From Paraburkholderia elongata (GTDB taxonomy: Bacteria > Pseudomonadota > Gammaproteobacteria > Burkholderiales > Burkholderiaceae): DNA of 60,683 nucleotides. The stretch lies in contig NZ_WOEZ01000147.1 in NCBI RefSeq assembly GCF_013177735.1, positions 1-60,683 on the forward strand. The letters are read 5' to 3'. Each line of letters opens with the position of its first letter. Positions within the stretch are counted from its first letter, which is position 1. Both the position numbers and the translations under genes were made by a program. The notes under the pieces are model-generated. The model had not been told where the DNA came from and searched no databases. It saw only the letters and a list, made by a program, of their open reading frames with translations. Positions 43,297 to 52,776 of this stretch are shown piece by piece.

Positions 43297-45270
43297 ATGA
43301 CCGAAGAAGTGTCCACGCAGCCCGCCGCGTATGTGCTGGTCGTCGATGACGACGAAGGCATCCTGCGGCTCGCGCGCAAGTCGCTCGAACGTGCCGGCTG
43401 CCGGGTTGCAATCTGCGCCGGTGTCGAAGCGGCCCGCGATCGGCTTGCCGCGGGGGCACCCGACCTGCTCGTGCTCGACTACCAGCTCAGCGGGCCAGAG
43501 ACCGGCCTCGACTTCTTTCGCCGCTTGCGGGCGGAAGGTGTGCGGATCCCCGCCATCCTCGTGACCGGTTTCACTGATGAATCCCGCGTGATCGAAGCGT
43601 TGCGCGCGGGCGTATCCGATGTGGTGCCGAAATCCGGCGACTACCTTGATTACCTGCCCGAAGCGGTGGACCGGGTGCTGTCTCAGGTGCGTTTGCAGAA
43701 GGCCTCGGACGAAGCCTTGCTGCTGCGCGATCGCGAACAGCATTACCGCACCTTGTCAGAGGCCTTGCCGCACCTCGTGCTGACCTGCAACGCCGCGGGC
43801 GATTGCGATTTCCTGTCGAAGCAGTGGTTCGACTACACGGGGTTGGCGGAAAGCAGTTCGTACGGTCTCGCGTGGCTCGACGCGGTGCATCCCGACGATC
43901 GAGAAGAGATTCGCCGCACCTGGCTCAAGGCGGTGACGAGCGGCGCCGCCGATTATCGGCACGAACTGCGGATTTGCCGCCACGATGGCGCTTATCGCTG
44001 GTTCGACATCCGCGCGGTCGCCATGCGTGATCCCGAAGGCAATGTCAGCAAATGGTTCGGCAGTTGCACGGATATTCATCCCCAGCGCGAGGCGATCGAG
44101 GAGCGCGAACGGCTGCTCGCCTCGGAGCAGGCCGCCCGCCAGATCGCTGAAGAAGCCAATCGTGCGAAAGACCGCTTCCTCGCCATGCTGTCGCACGAAT
44201 TGCGCACGCCGCTCACGCCTGTGCTGGCGGGCGCCAGTGTGCTGGAGATGATCCCGGATCTGCCCGATCAGGCACGCGCGAGCGTGCGCATGATCCGCCG
44301 CAACGTCGAACTCGAAGCGCGGTTGATCGACGACCTGCTCGATCTCACGCGCGTGGCGAACGGCAAGCTGCGCCTGTCGCTCGAAACCGTCGACGTGCAT
44401 GAGGTGATGGACAGCGTGCTCGAACTCTTTCGCAGTGAGATCCAGGTCAAGCAGCAGGACGTGCATGTCTACAAGAACGCGCAGCACCATTACGTGCTCG
44501 CCGACCGCGCACGGCTGCAACAGATGCTGTGGAACCTGATTCGCAACGCCGCCAAGTTTACGCCGGACGGTGGCCATATCTACGTGCGCACGCAAGATGA
44601 ACGCATGCACGTGCAGATCTCGGTCGAGGATACGGGCATCGGTATCGAGCCCGAGCAGATCGGCAAACTGTTCAACGCGTTCGAGCAAGGCGACCAGAAC
44701 ATGACGCGGCAATTCGGCGGCTTGGGCCTGGGTCTCGCGATCACCAAGGCACTGACCGATGTGCACGGCGGCACGGTGATCGCACAGAGCCCGGGCGCGC
44801 ACTGCGGCGCGACTTTCACGATCACGCTGCCGACCGCCGCCGCGCCTGCGGAATTAACGCCCGTTGCAGCGCCTGATGAGGTGCGTGCTCCCGGCCTGTT
44901 GGCCATCTTGCTGATCGAAGACCACGTGGATACCGCCGAGGTGATGGCGCAGCTGATTCGCAGCCTGGGGCACGACGTGACCACGGTGGGCCGTGTAGAC
45001 GACGCATTGGCCGCCACCCAGTCGCAGACCTTCGATCTGGTGATCAGCGATGTAGGCTTGCCCGATGGCACCGGCCTTGATTTCGTCAAAGCGTTCCGCG
45101 AGCATTCGGATGTGCCGGCGGTCGCGTTGACCGGCTTCGGTACTGATGACGATGTGCGCCGTTGCCTGAGCGCGGGCTTTACTTCGCATCTGACCAAGCC
45201 TGTCAATTTCGGACAGCTCGAAACGATGATCGAAAGCGCGTTGAGTCTGAAGGCGGAAAAGGACGCTTAG
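43297..45270 (+). CDS. Hybrid histidine kinase: receiver-PAS-kinase-receiver
   Basis: A 657-residue soluble hybrid kinase. The N-terminal receiver has phosphoacceptor D61 (LLVLDYQLSG). A PAS/PAC domain (about 150-265) contains WLDAVHPDDREE and YRWFDIRAV. The His box MLSHELRTPL has H300, and the ATPase has NAAKFTPDGG and GLGLGLAITKAL. The C-terminal receiver has D585 (VISDVGLPDGTGLDF). No membrane helix. Placing a receiver at the N-terminus suggests the kinase takes phosphate input from the upstream gene products. AGAGAAG precedes the ATG. Confidence 0.94.
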   Translation: MTEEVSTQPAAYVLVVDDDEGILRLARKSLERAGCRVAICAGVEAARDRLAAGAPDLLVLDYQLSGPETGLDFFRRLRAEGVRIPAILVTGFTDESRVIEALRAGVSDVVPKSGDYLDYLPEAVDRVLSQVRLQKASDEALLLRDREQHYRTLSEALPHLVLTCNAAGDCDFLSKQWFDYTGLAESSSYGLAWLDAVHPDDREEIRRTWLKAVTSGAADYRHELRICRHDGAYRWFDIRAVAMRDPEGNVSKWFGSCTDIHPQREAIEERERLLASEQAARQIAEEANRAKDRFLAMLSHELRTPLTPVLAGASVLEMIPDLPDQARASVRMIRRNVELEARLIDDLLDLTRVANGKLRLSLETVDVHEVMDSVLELFRSEIQVKQQDVHVYKNAQHHYVLADRARLQQMLWNLIRNAAKFTPDGGHIYVRTQDERMHVQISVEDTGIGIEPEQIGKLFNAFEQGDQNMTRQFGGLGLGLAITKALTDVHGGTVIAQSPGAHCGATFTITLPTAAAPAELTPVAAPDEVRAPGLLAILLIEDHVDTAEVMAQLIRSLGHDVTTVGRVDDALAATQSQTFDLVISDVGLPDGTGLDFVKAFREHSDVPAVALTGFGTDDDVRRCLSAGFTSHLTKPVNFGQLETMIESALSLKAEKDA

Positions 45271-45316
45271 TGTGTTCGCACCGTCGACTGGGTCGGCGTA
45301 ATTTGCGCGCGGCATG

Positions 45317-45356
45317 AAAAAGGCCTGTGGCGATTTTCTCGCAACAGGCCTTTTTT
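45317..45356. terminator. Bidirectional terminator between the hybrid kinase and mscL
   Basis: AAAAAGGCCTGT (45317-45328) pairs with ACAGGCCTTTTTT across a 15-base loop, with A and T tracts on either side. It serves the converging hybrid kinase (+) and mscL (-) transcripts. Confidence 0.92.
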
Positions 45357-45442
45357 ATTCGCGCTGGCTAATGTGCCGGTGCGAATGCGTAATGCGTAAT
45401 GCGGTGAAGGTGGTTTAACGCGGGTGGCTTAATTTGGGCACC

Positions 45443-45892
45443 TTAGCGCGGCGCTGAGTTTTTCAGCGAATCGCGGATTTCACGCAGCAGCACGACTTCT
45501 TCGGGCGTCGGCGGCGGCTCTGCCGCCGCGGCTTCAGCCGGCTTGCGCAGATTGTTAATGAACTTGACCATCAGGAAAATGATGAACGCGAGGATCACGA
45601 AATTGATGGCCACGGTGATGAACGAGCCATAACCGAACACTGCCACGCCTGCCGTCTGCAAGTCTTTATACGACTCGGGACTGCCTTTGAAGCTCGCGGG
45701 GATATCGCCGAGGCGAACGAACTTGTTGGAGAAATCGAGGCCGCCGGTGGCAACGCCGACAACCGGCATGATCAGGTCTTTAACAATTGAATTGACGATG
45801 GTGGAAAATGCGCCGCCGATAATCACCCCGACGGCGAGATCCATCACGTTGCCTTTGAGGGCAAATTCCTTGAATTCCTTAATCATGCTCAT
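45443..45892 (-). CDS. mscL: Large-conductance mechanosensitive channel MscL
   Basis: An emergency osmotic release valve of the inner membrane, 149 residues. The N-terminal MSMIKEFKEFALKGNVMDLA leads into the first helix (GVIIGGAFSTIVNSIVKDLI). The second helix is FITVAINFVILAFIIFLMVK, followed by a Glu/Pro-rich cytoplasmic tail. Of two in-frame ATGs, the one at 45892 has a six-base spacing from GGGAGGA, while that at 45898 abuts it, so 45892 is chosen. Confidence 0.96.
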   Translation of the reverse strand: MSMIKEFKEFALKGNVMDLAVGVIIGGAFSTIVNSIVKDLIMPVVGVATGGLDFSNKFVRLGDIPASFKGSPESYKDLQTAGVAVFGYGSFITVAINFVILAFIIFLMVKFINNLRKPAEAAAAEPPPTPEEVVLLREIRDSLKNSAPR

Positions 45893-45979
45893 ATACATTC
45901 CTCCCAGAAGTCGATAGCCGAATCATACCAATCTGAGACGGATAGGCTAGTCTTTTGGCAGGGAAAGAGAGGATCGGTT

Positions 45980-47014
45980 TTATTCTGGAAACTGTGACTG
46001 GCTATGGCGCGCCCGTTCGATATGCGCCGCAAAACTGACGGGGTCAGTATTGGTGCCGCACAACAGCACGCCTACGCGTTTGCCTTGCAGCGTTTCGCGC
46101 AGCGGTCCGAGTAGCGCTGCAGTGGCGGCGGCGCAGGCCGGTTCCACGGCTAGCTTAAGTTGTCCGAACAAGGTCAGCATGGCCGCGCGCAACTGGTCGT
46201 CGGACACGGTGACGAGCTGGTCGATATGACGGCGGCACAACTCGTAGCTGTATTCCTCGGTATGCGGCGACGCCAATGAATCGGCAATGGTGTGCATGTG
46301 GCCCATCTTGACCGTGTGATTGGCCGCAAAGCTTTTGCCCATCGCATCCGATCCTTCCGGTTCGACGCCGTACACATGCACCCGCGGGTTCGCGAGCCGC
46401 ATGGCGGTGGCCACGCCGGCAGCGAGACCGCCGCCACCGATCGGCACGATCACCGCCTCGAGGTCGGGCGTTTGCGTGGCCCATTCATAGCCGAGCGTGG
46501 CCGAGCCCAGCACGGTACGATAACCGTTGAACGGGTGCACGAAGTAGCGGCCTTCCTCCGCCTCGATACGGCGCACCAGCTCGAATGCTTCGGCAATGTT
46601 TTCCGCGAACACGATGTCGGCGCGATATTGCCTGCACAAGTCCACACGCGCCGGATTGGCCGCCCGAAACAGCACGACCTTCGCGCTGATGCCAAGACGC
46701 ATCGCCGCATAGGCGACCGCCACCGCATGATTGCCGCCCGAAACACAGGTGACGCCCGCGCTGCGTTGCGCTTCGTCGAGCGCGAGCAGGTTGGTGAACG
46801 CGCCGCGCGCCTTGAAGCTGCCGCCCGCTTGCAACAACTCGAACTTGAAGTTCACAACCGTGCCTTCCAGCGACGGAAAGTCGAGCCGGTCGAACACCGG
46901 CGTTCGCGTCACCCACGGCGTCAACGCAAAGTGCTGCGTGGCGATGTCGTCGAGTGTGGGGATCGGCTCGCCGTCGATCGTATGGTCAGTGTGTTGCGGC
47001 GTGGCGGTTGACAT
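45980..47014 (-). CDS. Threonine/serine dehydratase-like PLP enzyme
   Basis: A fold-type II PLP enzyme of 344 residues. The Schiff-base lysine lies in FELLQAGGSFKARGAFTNL. The phosphate-binding glycine loop is VPIGGGGLAAGVATAM and the substrate loop is VSGGNHAVAVAYAA. It lacks the C-terminal regulatory domain of biosynthetic IlvA, so it is more like a catabolic threonine dehydratase, serine racemase or related enzyme. The substrate is not fixed by sequence. It lies 56 bases after argE on the same strand. Confidence 0.88.
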   Translation of the reverse strand: MSTATPQHTDHTIDGEPIPTLDDIATQHFALTPWVTRTPVFDRLDFPSLEGTVVNFKFELLQAGGSFKARGAFTNLLALDEAQRSAGVTCVSGGNHAVAVAYAAMRLGISAKVVLFRAANPARVDLCRQYRADIVFAENIAEAFELVRRIEAEEGRYFVHPFNGYRTVLGSATLGYEWATQTPDLEAVIVPIGGGGLAAGVATAMRLANPRVHVYGVEPEGSDAMGKSFAANHTVKMGHMHTIADSLASPHTEEYSYELCRRHIDQLVTVSDDQLRAAMLTLFGQLKLAVEPACAAATAALLGPLRETLQGKRVGVLLCGTNTDPVSFAAHIERARHSQSQFPE

Positions 47015-47069
47015 GGCGTGGGTGTGTTTTTCGTCGATATGGCTAAGACTATTTTTGCGGCGGTCAGTT

Positions 47070-48332
47070 TCAGTGCGCGTGTGCCTCCACCGACATGCTG
47101 TGAATGAATTTTTGCAGGAAACGTTCGCACGCCACGAGCTGATCCAGCGCCACGAATTCGTTGGCTTTGTGCGCCTGCTCGATGTCGCCGGGGCCGCACA
47201 CAATGCTCGGAATGCCCGCCAGCGAGAACAGCCCGGCTTCAGTGCCGTACGCGACCTTGCGCTTGTCCTGGTCGGCGGTCAGCGCGCGCACGAGTTGTGT
47301 GATCGCGGCCTGTTCAGACGAATCGAGGCCGGGCGCCGCGGCGATCTTCGTAATCTCAATGGCCGCAGATGGATGCTCGCGCAACATTTTCGGCAGCAGC
47401 GTTTCGCGCGCGTATTGATCGATACGCGCGAAGATCGGTTCAGGATCGAGCGTGGGCAGATTGCGGAATTCGAACTGGAACTTGCATTCGGCCGGCACCG
47501 TATTGATCGCATTGCCGCCGATGATCGTGCTGGTTTGCGCCGTGGTGAAGGGCACGTCGTACAGCTCGTCGAACGGGCCTTGCGCGCGGAATTGATCGGC
47601 CATGTCGCGGATGTAGCAGATCAAACGCGCGGCGTATTCGATGGCATTCAAGCCCTTCGGCGTGAGTGACGAATGCGCTGCCTGGCCGCGCACGCAGCAC
47701 TGATACGTGTTGATGCCTTTGTGCGCCACGATGGGGCGCATGCTGGTCGGCTCGCCGACGATGCAGCCATCCGGCTTCACGCCGCGCTTCATCAGATCGG
47801 CAATCAGGAGCGGTGCGCCCGCACAGCCCACTTCCTCGTCGAACGAGAAGGCGAAGTGAATCGGCTTGGCAAGCTTGGTGCGTTGCATGTCGGGTACGAG
47901 CGTTAGCGCCGCGCCGATGAAGCCTTTCATGTCGCAGGTGCCTCGGCCGTACAGTTTATCGCCGCGAATTTCCGGCTTGAACGGATCACTGTCCCATTGC
48001 TGACCGTCTACAGGCACGACGTCGGTGTGGCCCGACAGCACCACGCCGCCGTTCGTCTCGCCGTTGTGCGCGGGAATGGTTGCAAACAGATTGGCCCATT
48101 TGCCGCTTGCGTCGTGGGTGAGCGTGGCTTCGATGCCGACGGCGCGCAATTCGTCGCGCACGGTTTCGATCAGTCCGAGATTCGGATTGCGGCTCACCGT
48201 GTCCATCGACACGAGACGGGTGACCCAGGGAAGCGAGGCAGGGAGCGTTGCAGGGACCGAAGCAGGCGAGGAAGAATTCGATTCAGAGGCGGACGCTTTC
48301 GTGGACTGCGCTGTTTCAGCGACGTGAGACAT
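47070..48332 (-). CDS. argE: Acetylornithine deacetylase ArgE
   Basis: An M20-family metallohydrolase that removes acetate from N-acetylornithine in arginine synthesis. Motifs are SGHTDVVPVDGQQWDSDPF (metal His/Asp), LYGRGTCDMKGFIGAAL (bridging Asp) and FSFDEEVGCAGAPLL (catalytic Glu). From ATG 48332 it is 420 residues, with a Ser/Ala/Thr-rich N-terminal stretch of about 30 residues before the conserved PWVTRLVSMDTVS. It is downstream of mfd on the same strand. Confidence 0.92.
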   Translation of the reverse strand: MSHVAETAQSTKASASESNSSSPASVPATLPASLPWVTRLVSMDTVSRNPNLGLIETVRDELRAVGIEATLTHDASGKWANLFATIPAHNGETNGGVVLSGHTDVVPVDGQQWDSDPFKPEIRGDKLYGRGTCDMKGFIGAALTLVPDMQRTKLAKPIHFAFSFDEEVGCAGAPLLIADLMKRGVKPDGCIVGEPTSMRPIVAHKGINTYQCCVRGQAAHSSLTPKGLNAIEYAARLICYIRDMADQFRAQGPFDELYDVPFTTAQTSTIIGGNAINTVPAECKFQFEFRNLPTLDPEPIFARIDQYARETLLPKMLREHPSAAIEITKIAAAPGLDSSEQAAITQLVRALTADQDKRKVAYGTEAGLFSLAGIPSIVCGPGDIEQAHKANEFVALDQLVACERFLQKFIHSMSVEAHAH

Positions 48333-48369
48333 GACAAGACTCCAGCATTTGAGTCTTTCGATCATACCC

Positions 48370-48418
48370 AAAAAAACCGCACCCGTATGCTGCGGTGCGC
48401 ATTTGCGCACCGCAGCAT
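48370..48418 (-). terminator. Terminator region after mfd with two alternative hairpins
   Basis: On the reverse strand a 15-base stem (ATGCTGCGGTGCGCA with its complement, 48387-48418) is followed by ACGGG and TGCGGTTTTTTT. The 3' half of the first stem (ACCGCA) can also pair with TGCGGT next to the T run. The two pairings exclude each other. The region lies between mfd and argE. Confidence 0.7.
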
Positions 48419-48423
48419 GAGCG

Positions 48424-51400
48424 TTAGCGCGCAGCAACCGTGGCCGCAGTGCCGCGACTGGGCGTTCCGAGTGCGCGCAAGGTTTCTTTCACCGTCGCCA
48501 CACGCACGGCCAGATCCGGGCTGCGCGTTTCAATACGCAGCTTGTCCTGGCCCGCGAGCTTGATGTGCTTGTGTTTCTGCACCATCTCGATGATCCGCAT
48601 CGCGTCGACGGGCGGGTTGGGGATGAACTGCAAGCCGATCACGGTTTCGCCCGCGTCGATTTTCGAAATGCCCAAAGGCTTGGCCGCCAACCGCAGACGA
48701 TGCGTCTCGACGAGCGCATGCGCTTGCGGCGGCAACTTGCCGAAGCGGTCGATCAACTCTTCCTGAATGCCGTCGATCGAATCGTTGTGTTCGCAATTAG
48801 CGAGGCGCTTGTAGAGCGACAGACGTTCCTGCACGTCGCCGCAATAGTCCGCGGGCAGAATCGCGGGCGCGTGCAGATTGATCTCGGTGGTCGCGGCAAG
48901 CGGTGCGGTGAGGTCCGGCTCCTTGCCTTCCTTGAGCGCCTTCACGGCGTCGTTCAGCATGTCGGTATAGAGCTGGAAACCGATCTCCTGAATCTCGCCC
49001 GATTGCTTGTCGCCAAGCACTTCACCCGTGCCGCGAATCTCGAGGTCGTGCATCGCGAGATAGAAGCCCGAACCGAGTTCCTCCATCTGCTGGATCGCTT
49101 CGAGACGGCGCTGCGCCTGCTTGGTCAGCCCTTGCGGGTCATGCACCAACAGATACGAGTACGCCTGGTGATGCGAACGGCCCACGCGGCCACGCAACTG
49201 GTGCAACTGCGCGAGGCCGAACTTGTCGGAGCGGTGAATCAGAATCGTATTGGCACTCGGCACGTCGATGCCGGTTTCGATAATCGTCGTGCACAGCAGA
49301 ACGTTCGCGCGTTGGGCAACGAAATCACGCATCACGCGTTCGAGTTCGCGCTCATGCATTTGTCCATGCGCGACGGCGATGCGCGCTTCGGGCACGAGCG
49401 CTTCAAGCATCTGCCGGCGATTCTCGATCGTCTCGACTTCGTTGTGCAGGAAGTACACCTGGCCGCCACGTTTCAACTCGCGCAACATCGCTTCGCGAAT
49501 CACGCTGTCTTCTTCGCGACGCACGAAGGTTTTGATCGCGAGGCGTTTTTGCGGCGCGGTGGCGATCACGGAGAAATCGCGCAGGCCCTCGAGCGCCATG
49601 CCCAGCGTACGTGGGATCGGCGTGGCGGTGAGCGTGAGCACATCGACTTCAGCGCGCAACGCCTTCAACGCCTCTTTCTGGCGCACGCCGAAACGATGCT
49701 CCTCGTCGATGATCACGAGCCCCAGCCGTTTGAACTGCACGTCCGAGGACAGCAGCTTGTGCGTGCCGATCACGATATCGACCGTGCCTTCGTTGATCTG
49801 CTGGATCGCCGCGTTGACTTCCTTGGTCGACTTGAAGCGCGACAGTTCAGCGATGCGCACCGGCCAATCAGAGAATCGATCAGTAAAGGTTTGCGTGTGC
49901 TGTTCGGCGAGCAGCGTGGTGGGCGAGAGCAGTGCGACCTGCTTGCCACCCATCACCGCAATGAATGCCGCGCGCAATGCCACTTCGGTCTTGCCGAAGC
50001 CGACGTCGCCACATACGAGGCGATCCATCGGTTTGCCGCTCGTCATGTCGCCGATTACGGCCGCAATCGCCGCGGCCTGGTCCGGTGTTTCTTCGAAGCC
50101 GAAGCTCTCGGCGAACTTCACATAATCTTTGGGTTCAAGCGCGAACGCATGGCCTTCGCGCAGGGCACGACGGGCGTACAGGTTCAGCAGTTCTGCTGCG
50201 GTGTCGCGGATCTGCTGCGCGGCTTTGCGTTTGGCCTTTTCCCACTGGCCTGATCCGAGCGAATGCAATGGCGCGCTTTCCGGATCCGCGCCGCTGTAGC
50301 GCGAGATCACGTGCAACTGCGCGACCGGCACGTAGAGCTTGCTGTCGCTCGCGTATTCGAGGTGCAGAAACTCGGTCTCACCTTCGCCGAGATCCATCGT
50401 GACGAGGCCCATATAGCGGCCGATGCCGTGCTGCGAATGCACGACCGGATCGCCGATCTTCAACTCGGACAGATCGCGCACCATCGAATCGACGTTGCTC
50501 GCCTGTTCCTGACGGCGGCGTCCTGCGCGGCGCGCGAGCGGGCCGTAAAGCTCCGTCTCGGTGATGATTGCGATGCCGTCGACGGGCACCGCAAAGCCAT
50601 TGGCCAACGGTGCGACGCCAAGCGAGAAACGCGTGTCGCTCGTGAGCCAGCTTTGGAACGTGTCGCTCGATGCCGGCTTCAGATGATTGTCGGCCAGCAA
50701 CTGCAATAGCGTTTCGCGCCGGCCGGCCGATTCAGTGGCAAAGAGCACGCGGTTCGGCGTGGTGTCCAGATAGGCGCGTAACGCCGCGACCGGATCCTCA
50801 GCGTGACGGTCGATCGCAAGATTCGGCAGCGGGGTTGACCAGCCGCCCCCCGCATTGGCAGGCAAGACGAGTCGCGCGAACGGCTTGGCGAACGTAAAGA
50901 AATCTTCGTCCGACAGGAACAGACGCTGCGGCTCCAGAATCGGCCGGTCGCGATCGTGCGACAGGAAGTTGTACCGCTGTTTGGTGTCGTTGGTGAAGCG
51001 CTTGATCGCCGCGTCCAGATCGCCGACGAATGCCAGTTGCGCGCCTTCGGGCAGATAGTGGAAGAGCGTCGCCGTCTCGTCGAAAAAGAGCGGCAGATAG
51101 TATTCGATGCCCGCGGAGGGCACGCTGTTGCCGATATCCTTATAAATCGACGCACGGCTCGGATCGCCCTCGAAGGTTTCGCGCCAGCGGCTGCGGAAGG
51201 CGGTGCGGGCGGCCTCGTCGAAAGGGAATTCGCGGCCGGGCAGCAGGCGCACGTCCTTCACCGGATAGAGACTGCGCTGCGTGTCCGGATCGAATGCGCG
51301 GATCGAGTCGACCTGGTCGTCGAACAGGTCGATCCGGTACGGTAGCGGCGAGCCCATCGGAAAGAGGTCGAGCAGCGAGCCGCGCACGCAGTATTCGCCG

Positions 51401-51906
51401 GGACGCACTACCTGGCTCACATGCTCGTAGCCGGCCAGCGTCAATTGCGCTTTGAGCTTGGCCTCGTCGAGGCGCTCACCTTGCGAGAAGGAAAACGTGT
51501 AACCCGCCATGAACGAGGCGGGCGGCATCCGGTACAAAGCGGTGGTGGCCGGCACCAGCAGGATGTCGCAGCGGCCTTCGCCGAGATCGTGCAGCGTGGC
51601 GAGGCGCTCGGAGACCAGGTCCTGGTGGGGTGAAAAGGTGTCGTAAGGCAGCGTTTCCCAGTCGGGCAGCAAACGCACGCGTGCCTCGGGCGCGAAAAAG
51701 CCGATTTCCAGCGACAGCCGCTGCGCGTCGACGGCGTTTTCGCAGACGACCGCCAATAGCGGCACCTTCTCGCGATAGGCCAGATGGTAGCGGGCGATCA
51801 GCAGCGCGTCGGACGAGCCGTGCGTGCCGTCGAAGGCAAAACGCTGGCCGGCCTTGACGAGCGCGACGGGCGGGGAGTACTGCGATGTTGCGGCGATGTC
51901 TGGCAT
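48424..51906 (-). CDS. mfd: Transcription-repair coupling factor Mfd
   Basis: Mfd removes RNA polymerase stalled at lesions and recruits UvrA, 1160 residues (normal length). It has the N-terminal UvrB-like region, then the RNA polymerase-interacting domain near DPVVHSQHGIGRYMGL. The translocase domain has Walker A GDVGFGKTEVAL (about residues 633-644), DEEH in VIIDEEHRFGVRQ (about 730), and the helicase motifs LTATPIPRTL and QLRGRVGRS. A C-terminal TRCF domain follows. It is divergent from ispD. Confidence 0.97.
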   Translation of the reverse strand: MPDIAATSQYSPPVALVKAGQRFAFDGTHGSSDALLIARYHLAYREKVPLLAVVCENAVDAQRLSLEIGFFAPEARVRLLPDWETLPYDTFSPHQDLVSERLATLHDLGEGRCDILLVPATTALYRMPPASFMAGYTFSFSQGERLDEAKLKAQLTLAGYEHVSQVVRPGEYCVRGSLLDLFPMGSPLPYRIDLFDDQVDSIRAFDPDTQRSLYPVKDVRLLPGREFPFDEAARTAFRSRWRETFEGDPSRASIYKDIGNSVPSAGIEYYLPLFFDETATLFHYLPEGAQLAFVGDLDAAIKRFTNDTKQRYNFLSHDRDRPILEPQRLFLSDEDFFTFAKPFARLVLPANAGGGWSTPLPNLAIDRHAEDPVAALRAYLDTTPNRVLFATESAGRRETLLQLLADNHLKPASSDTFQSWLTSDTRFSLGVAPLANGFAVPVDGIAIITETELYGPLARRAGRRRQEQASNVDSMVRDLSELKIGDPVVHSQHGIGRYMGLVTMDLGEGETEFLHLEYASDSKLYVPVAQLHVISRYSGADPESAPLHSLGSGQWEKAKRKAAQQIRDTAAELLNLYARRALREGHAFALEPKDYVKFAESFGFEETPDQAAAIAAVIGDMTSGKPMDRLVCGDVGFGKTEVALRAAFIAVMGGKQVALLSPTTLLAEQHTQTFTDRFSDWPVRIAELSRFKSTKEVNAAIQQINEGTVDIVIGTHKLLSSDVQFKRLGLVIIDEEHRFGVRQKEALKALRAEVDVLTLTATPIPRTLGMALEGLRDFSVIATAPQKRLAIKTFVRREEDSVIREAMLRELKRGGQVYFLHNEVETIENRRQMLEALVPEARIAVAHGQMHERELERVMRDFVAQRANVLLCTTIIETGIDVPSANTILIHRSDKFGLAQLHQLRGRVGRSHHQAYSYLLVHDPQGLTKQAQRRLEAIQQMEELGSGFYLAMHDLEIRGTGEVLGDKQSGEIQEIGFQLYTDMLNDAVKALKEGKEPDLTAPLAATTEINLHAPAILPADYCGDVQERLSLYKRLANCEHNDSIDGIQEELIDRFGKLPPQAHALVETHRLRLAAKPLGISKIDAGETVIGLQFIPNPPVDAMRIIEMVQKHKHIKLAGQDKLRIETRSPDLAVRVATVKETLRALGTPSRGTAATVAAR

Positions 51907-51974
51907 AGAAGAGAAAAGGCGGCCTCAGGCTCACACGTGATCGGCAAGTTTACGCGTGTCGGGGCGTAGATGCG

Positions 51975-52000
51975 AAGGACGTATTATAAAATCCGTCCTT
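51975..52000. promoter_or_regulatory. 7-base inverted repeat around a -10-like sequence upstream of ispD
   Basis: AAGGACG (51975-51981) and CGTCCTT (51994-52000) flank TATTAT (51982-51987) in the 121-base gap between mfd and ispD. It may be an operator or coincidence. No clear -35 was found. Confidence 0.35.
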
Positions 52001-52027
52001 TACTTTGACTTCGCGGCATCCGCACTC

Positions 52028-52744
52028 GTGACTTCCCGTCTATTTGCCCTGATTCCGTGCGCAGGCACCGGCAGCCGTTCCGGCGCCGCGATGCCCAAAC
52101 AATATCGCACTGTCGCCGGTCGCGACATGTTGCATTACTCGCTGGCGGCTTTCGACGCCTGCAGTGAGTTTGCGCAAACCCTTGTCGTGATTGCCCCCGA
52201 CGACCAGCACTTCGACGCCCGCCGCTTCAGCGGCTTGCGTTTCGCCGTGCGCCGCTCTGGCGGGGCCTCGCGCCAGGCGTCGGTGCTGAACGGGTTGCAC
52301 GCGCTGGCCGAGTTCGGCGCGCATGATGACGACTGGGTGCTGGTGCACGACGCCGCGCGGCCTGGCATTACACCTGGCTTGATCCGCACGCTGATTGCCG
52401 CACTGAAGGGTGACGCGGTGGGCGGCATCATGGCCTTGCCGGTGGCGGATACCTTGAAGCGGATCGACTCGGGTTCGTCCGACGGGCGGATTGCCCGCAC
52501 CGAAGCGCGCGATGGTCTGTGGCAAGCGCAGACGCCGCAGATGTTCCGCATCGGCATGTTGCGCGAGGCGATTTTGCGCGCGCAGGCGGACGGTCACGAT
52601 CTGACCGACGAAGCGAGCGCGATCGAGTGGCTGGGGCACGCGCCCAAGTTGGTGCAGGGGAGTTTGCGGAACTTCAAGGTCACTTATCCGGAAGACTTCG
52701 ATCTGGCCGAGGCGATTCTGAGCCGGCCGTCGCCGGCTTCCTGA
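52028..52744 (+). CDS. ispD: 2-C-methyl-D-erythritol 4-phosphate cytidylyltransferase IspD
   Basis: The third step of the MEP isoprenoid pathway, 238 residues. The CTP-binding N-terminus is FALIPCAGTGSRSGAAMPKQY. VLVHDAARPGIT and WQAQTPQMFR are typical. GTG 52028 gives the expected N-terminus; the frame is open upstream to 51956, but those codons overlap the promoter region. ispF follows after 32 bases, the common ispDF order. Confidence 0.95.
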   Translation: MTSRLFALIPCAGTGSRSGAAMPKQYRTVAGRDMLHYSLAAFDACSEFAQTLVVIAPDDQHFDARRFSGLRFAVRRSGGASRQASVLNGLHALAEFGAHDDDWVLVHDAARPGITPGLIRTLIAALKGDAVGGIMALPVADTLKRIDSGSSDGRIARTEARDGLWQAQTPQMFRIGMLREAILRAQADGHDLTDEASAIEWLGHAPKLVQGSLRNFKVTYPEDFDLAEAILSRPSPAS

Positions 52745-52776
52745 CTGGATGAATCAAATTTAAATTAACGGACTTA

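Noticed and set aside
48565..50253. 562-codon open frame on the forward strand
   Set aside because: Antisense to mfd, whose motifs are intact. High GC3 creates long antisense frames; this one shows Arg/His/Leu-rich sequence without domains.
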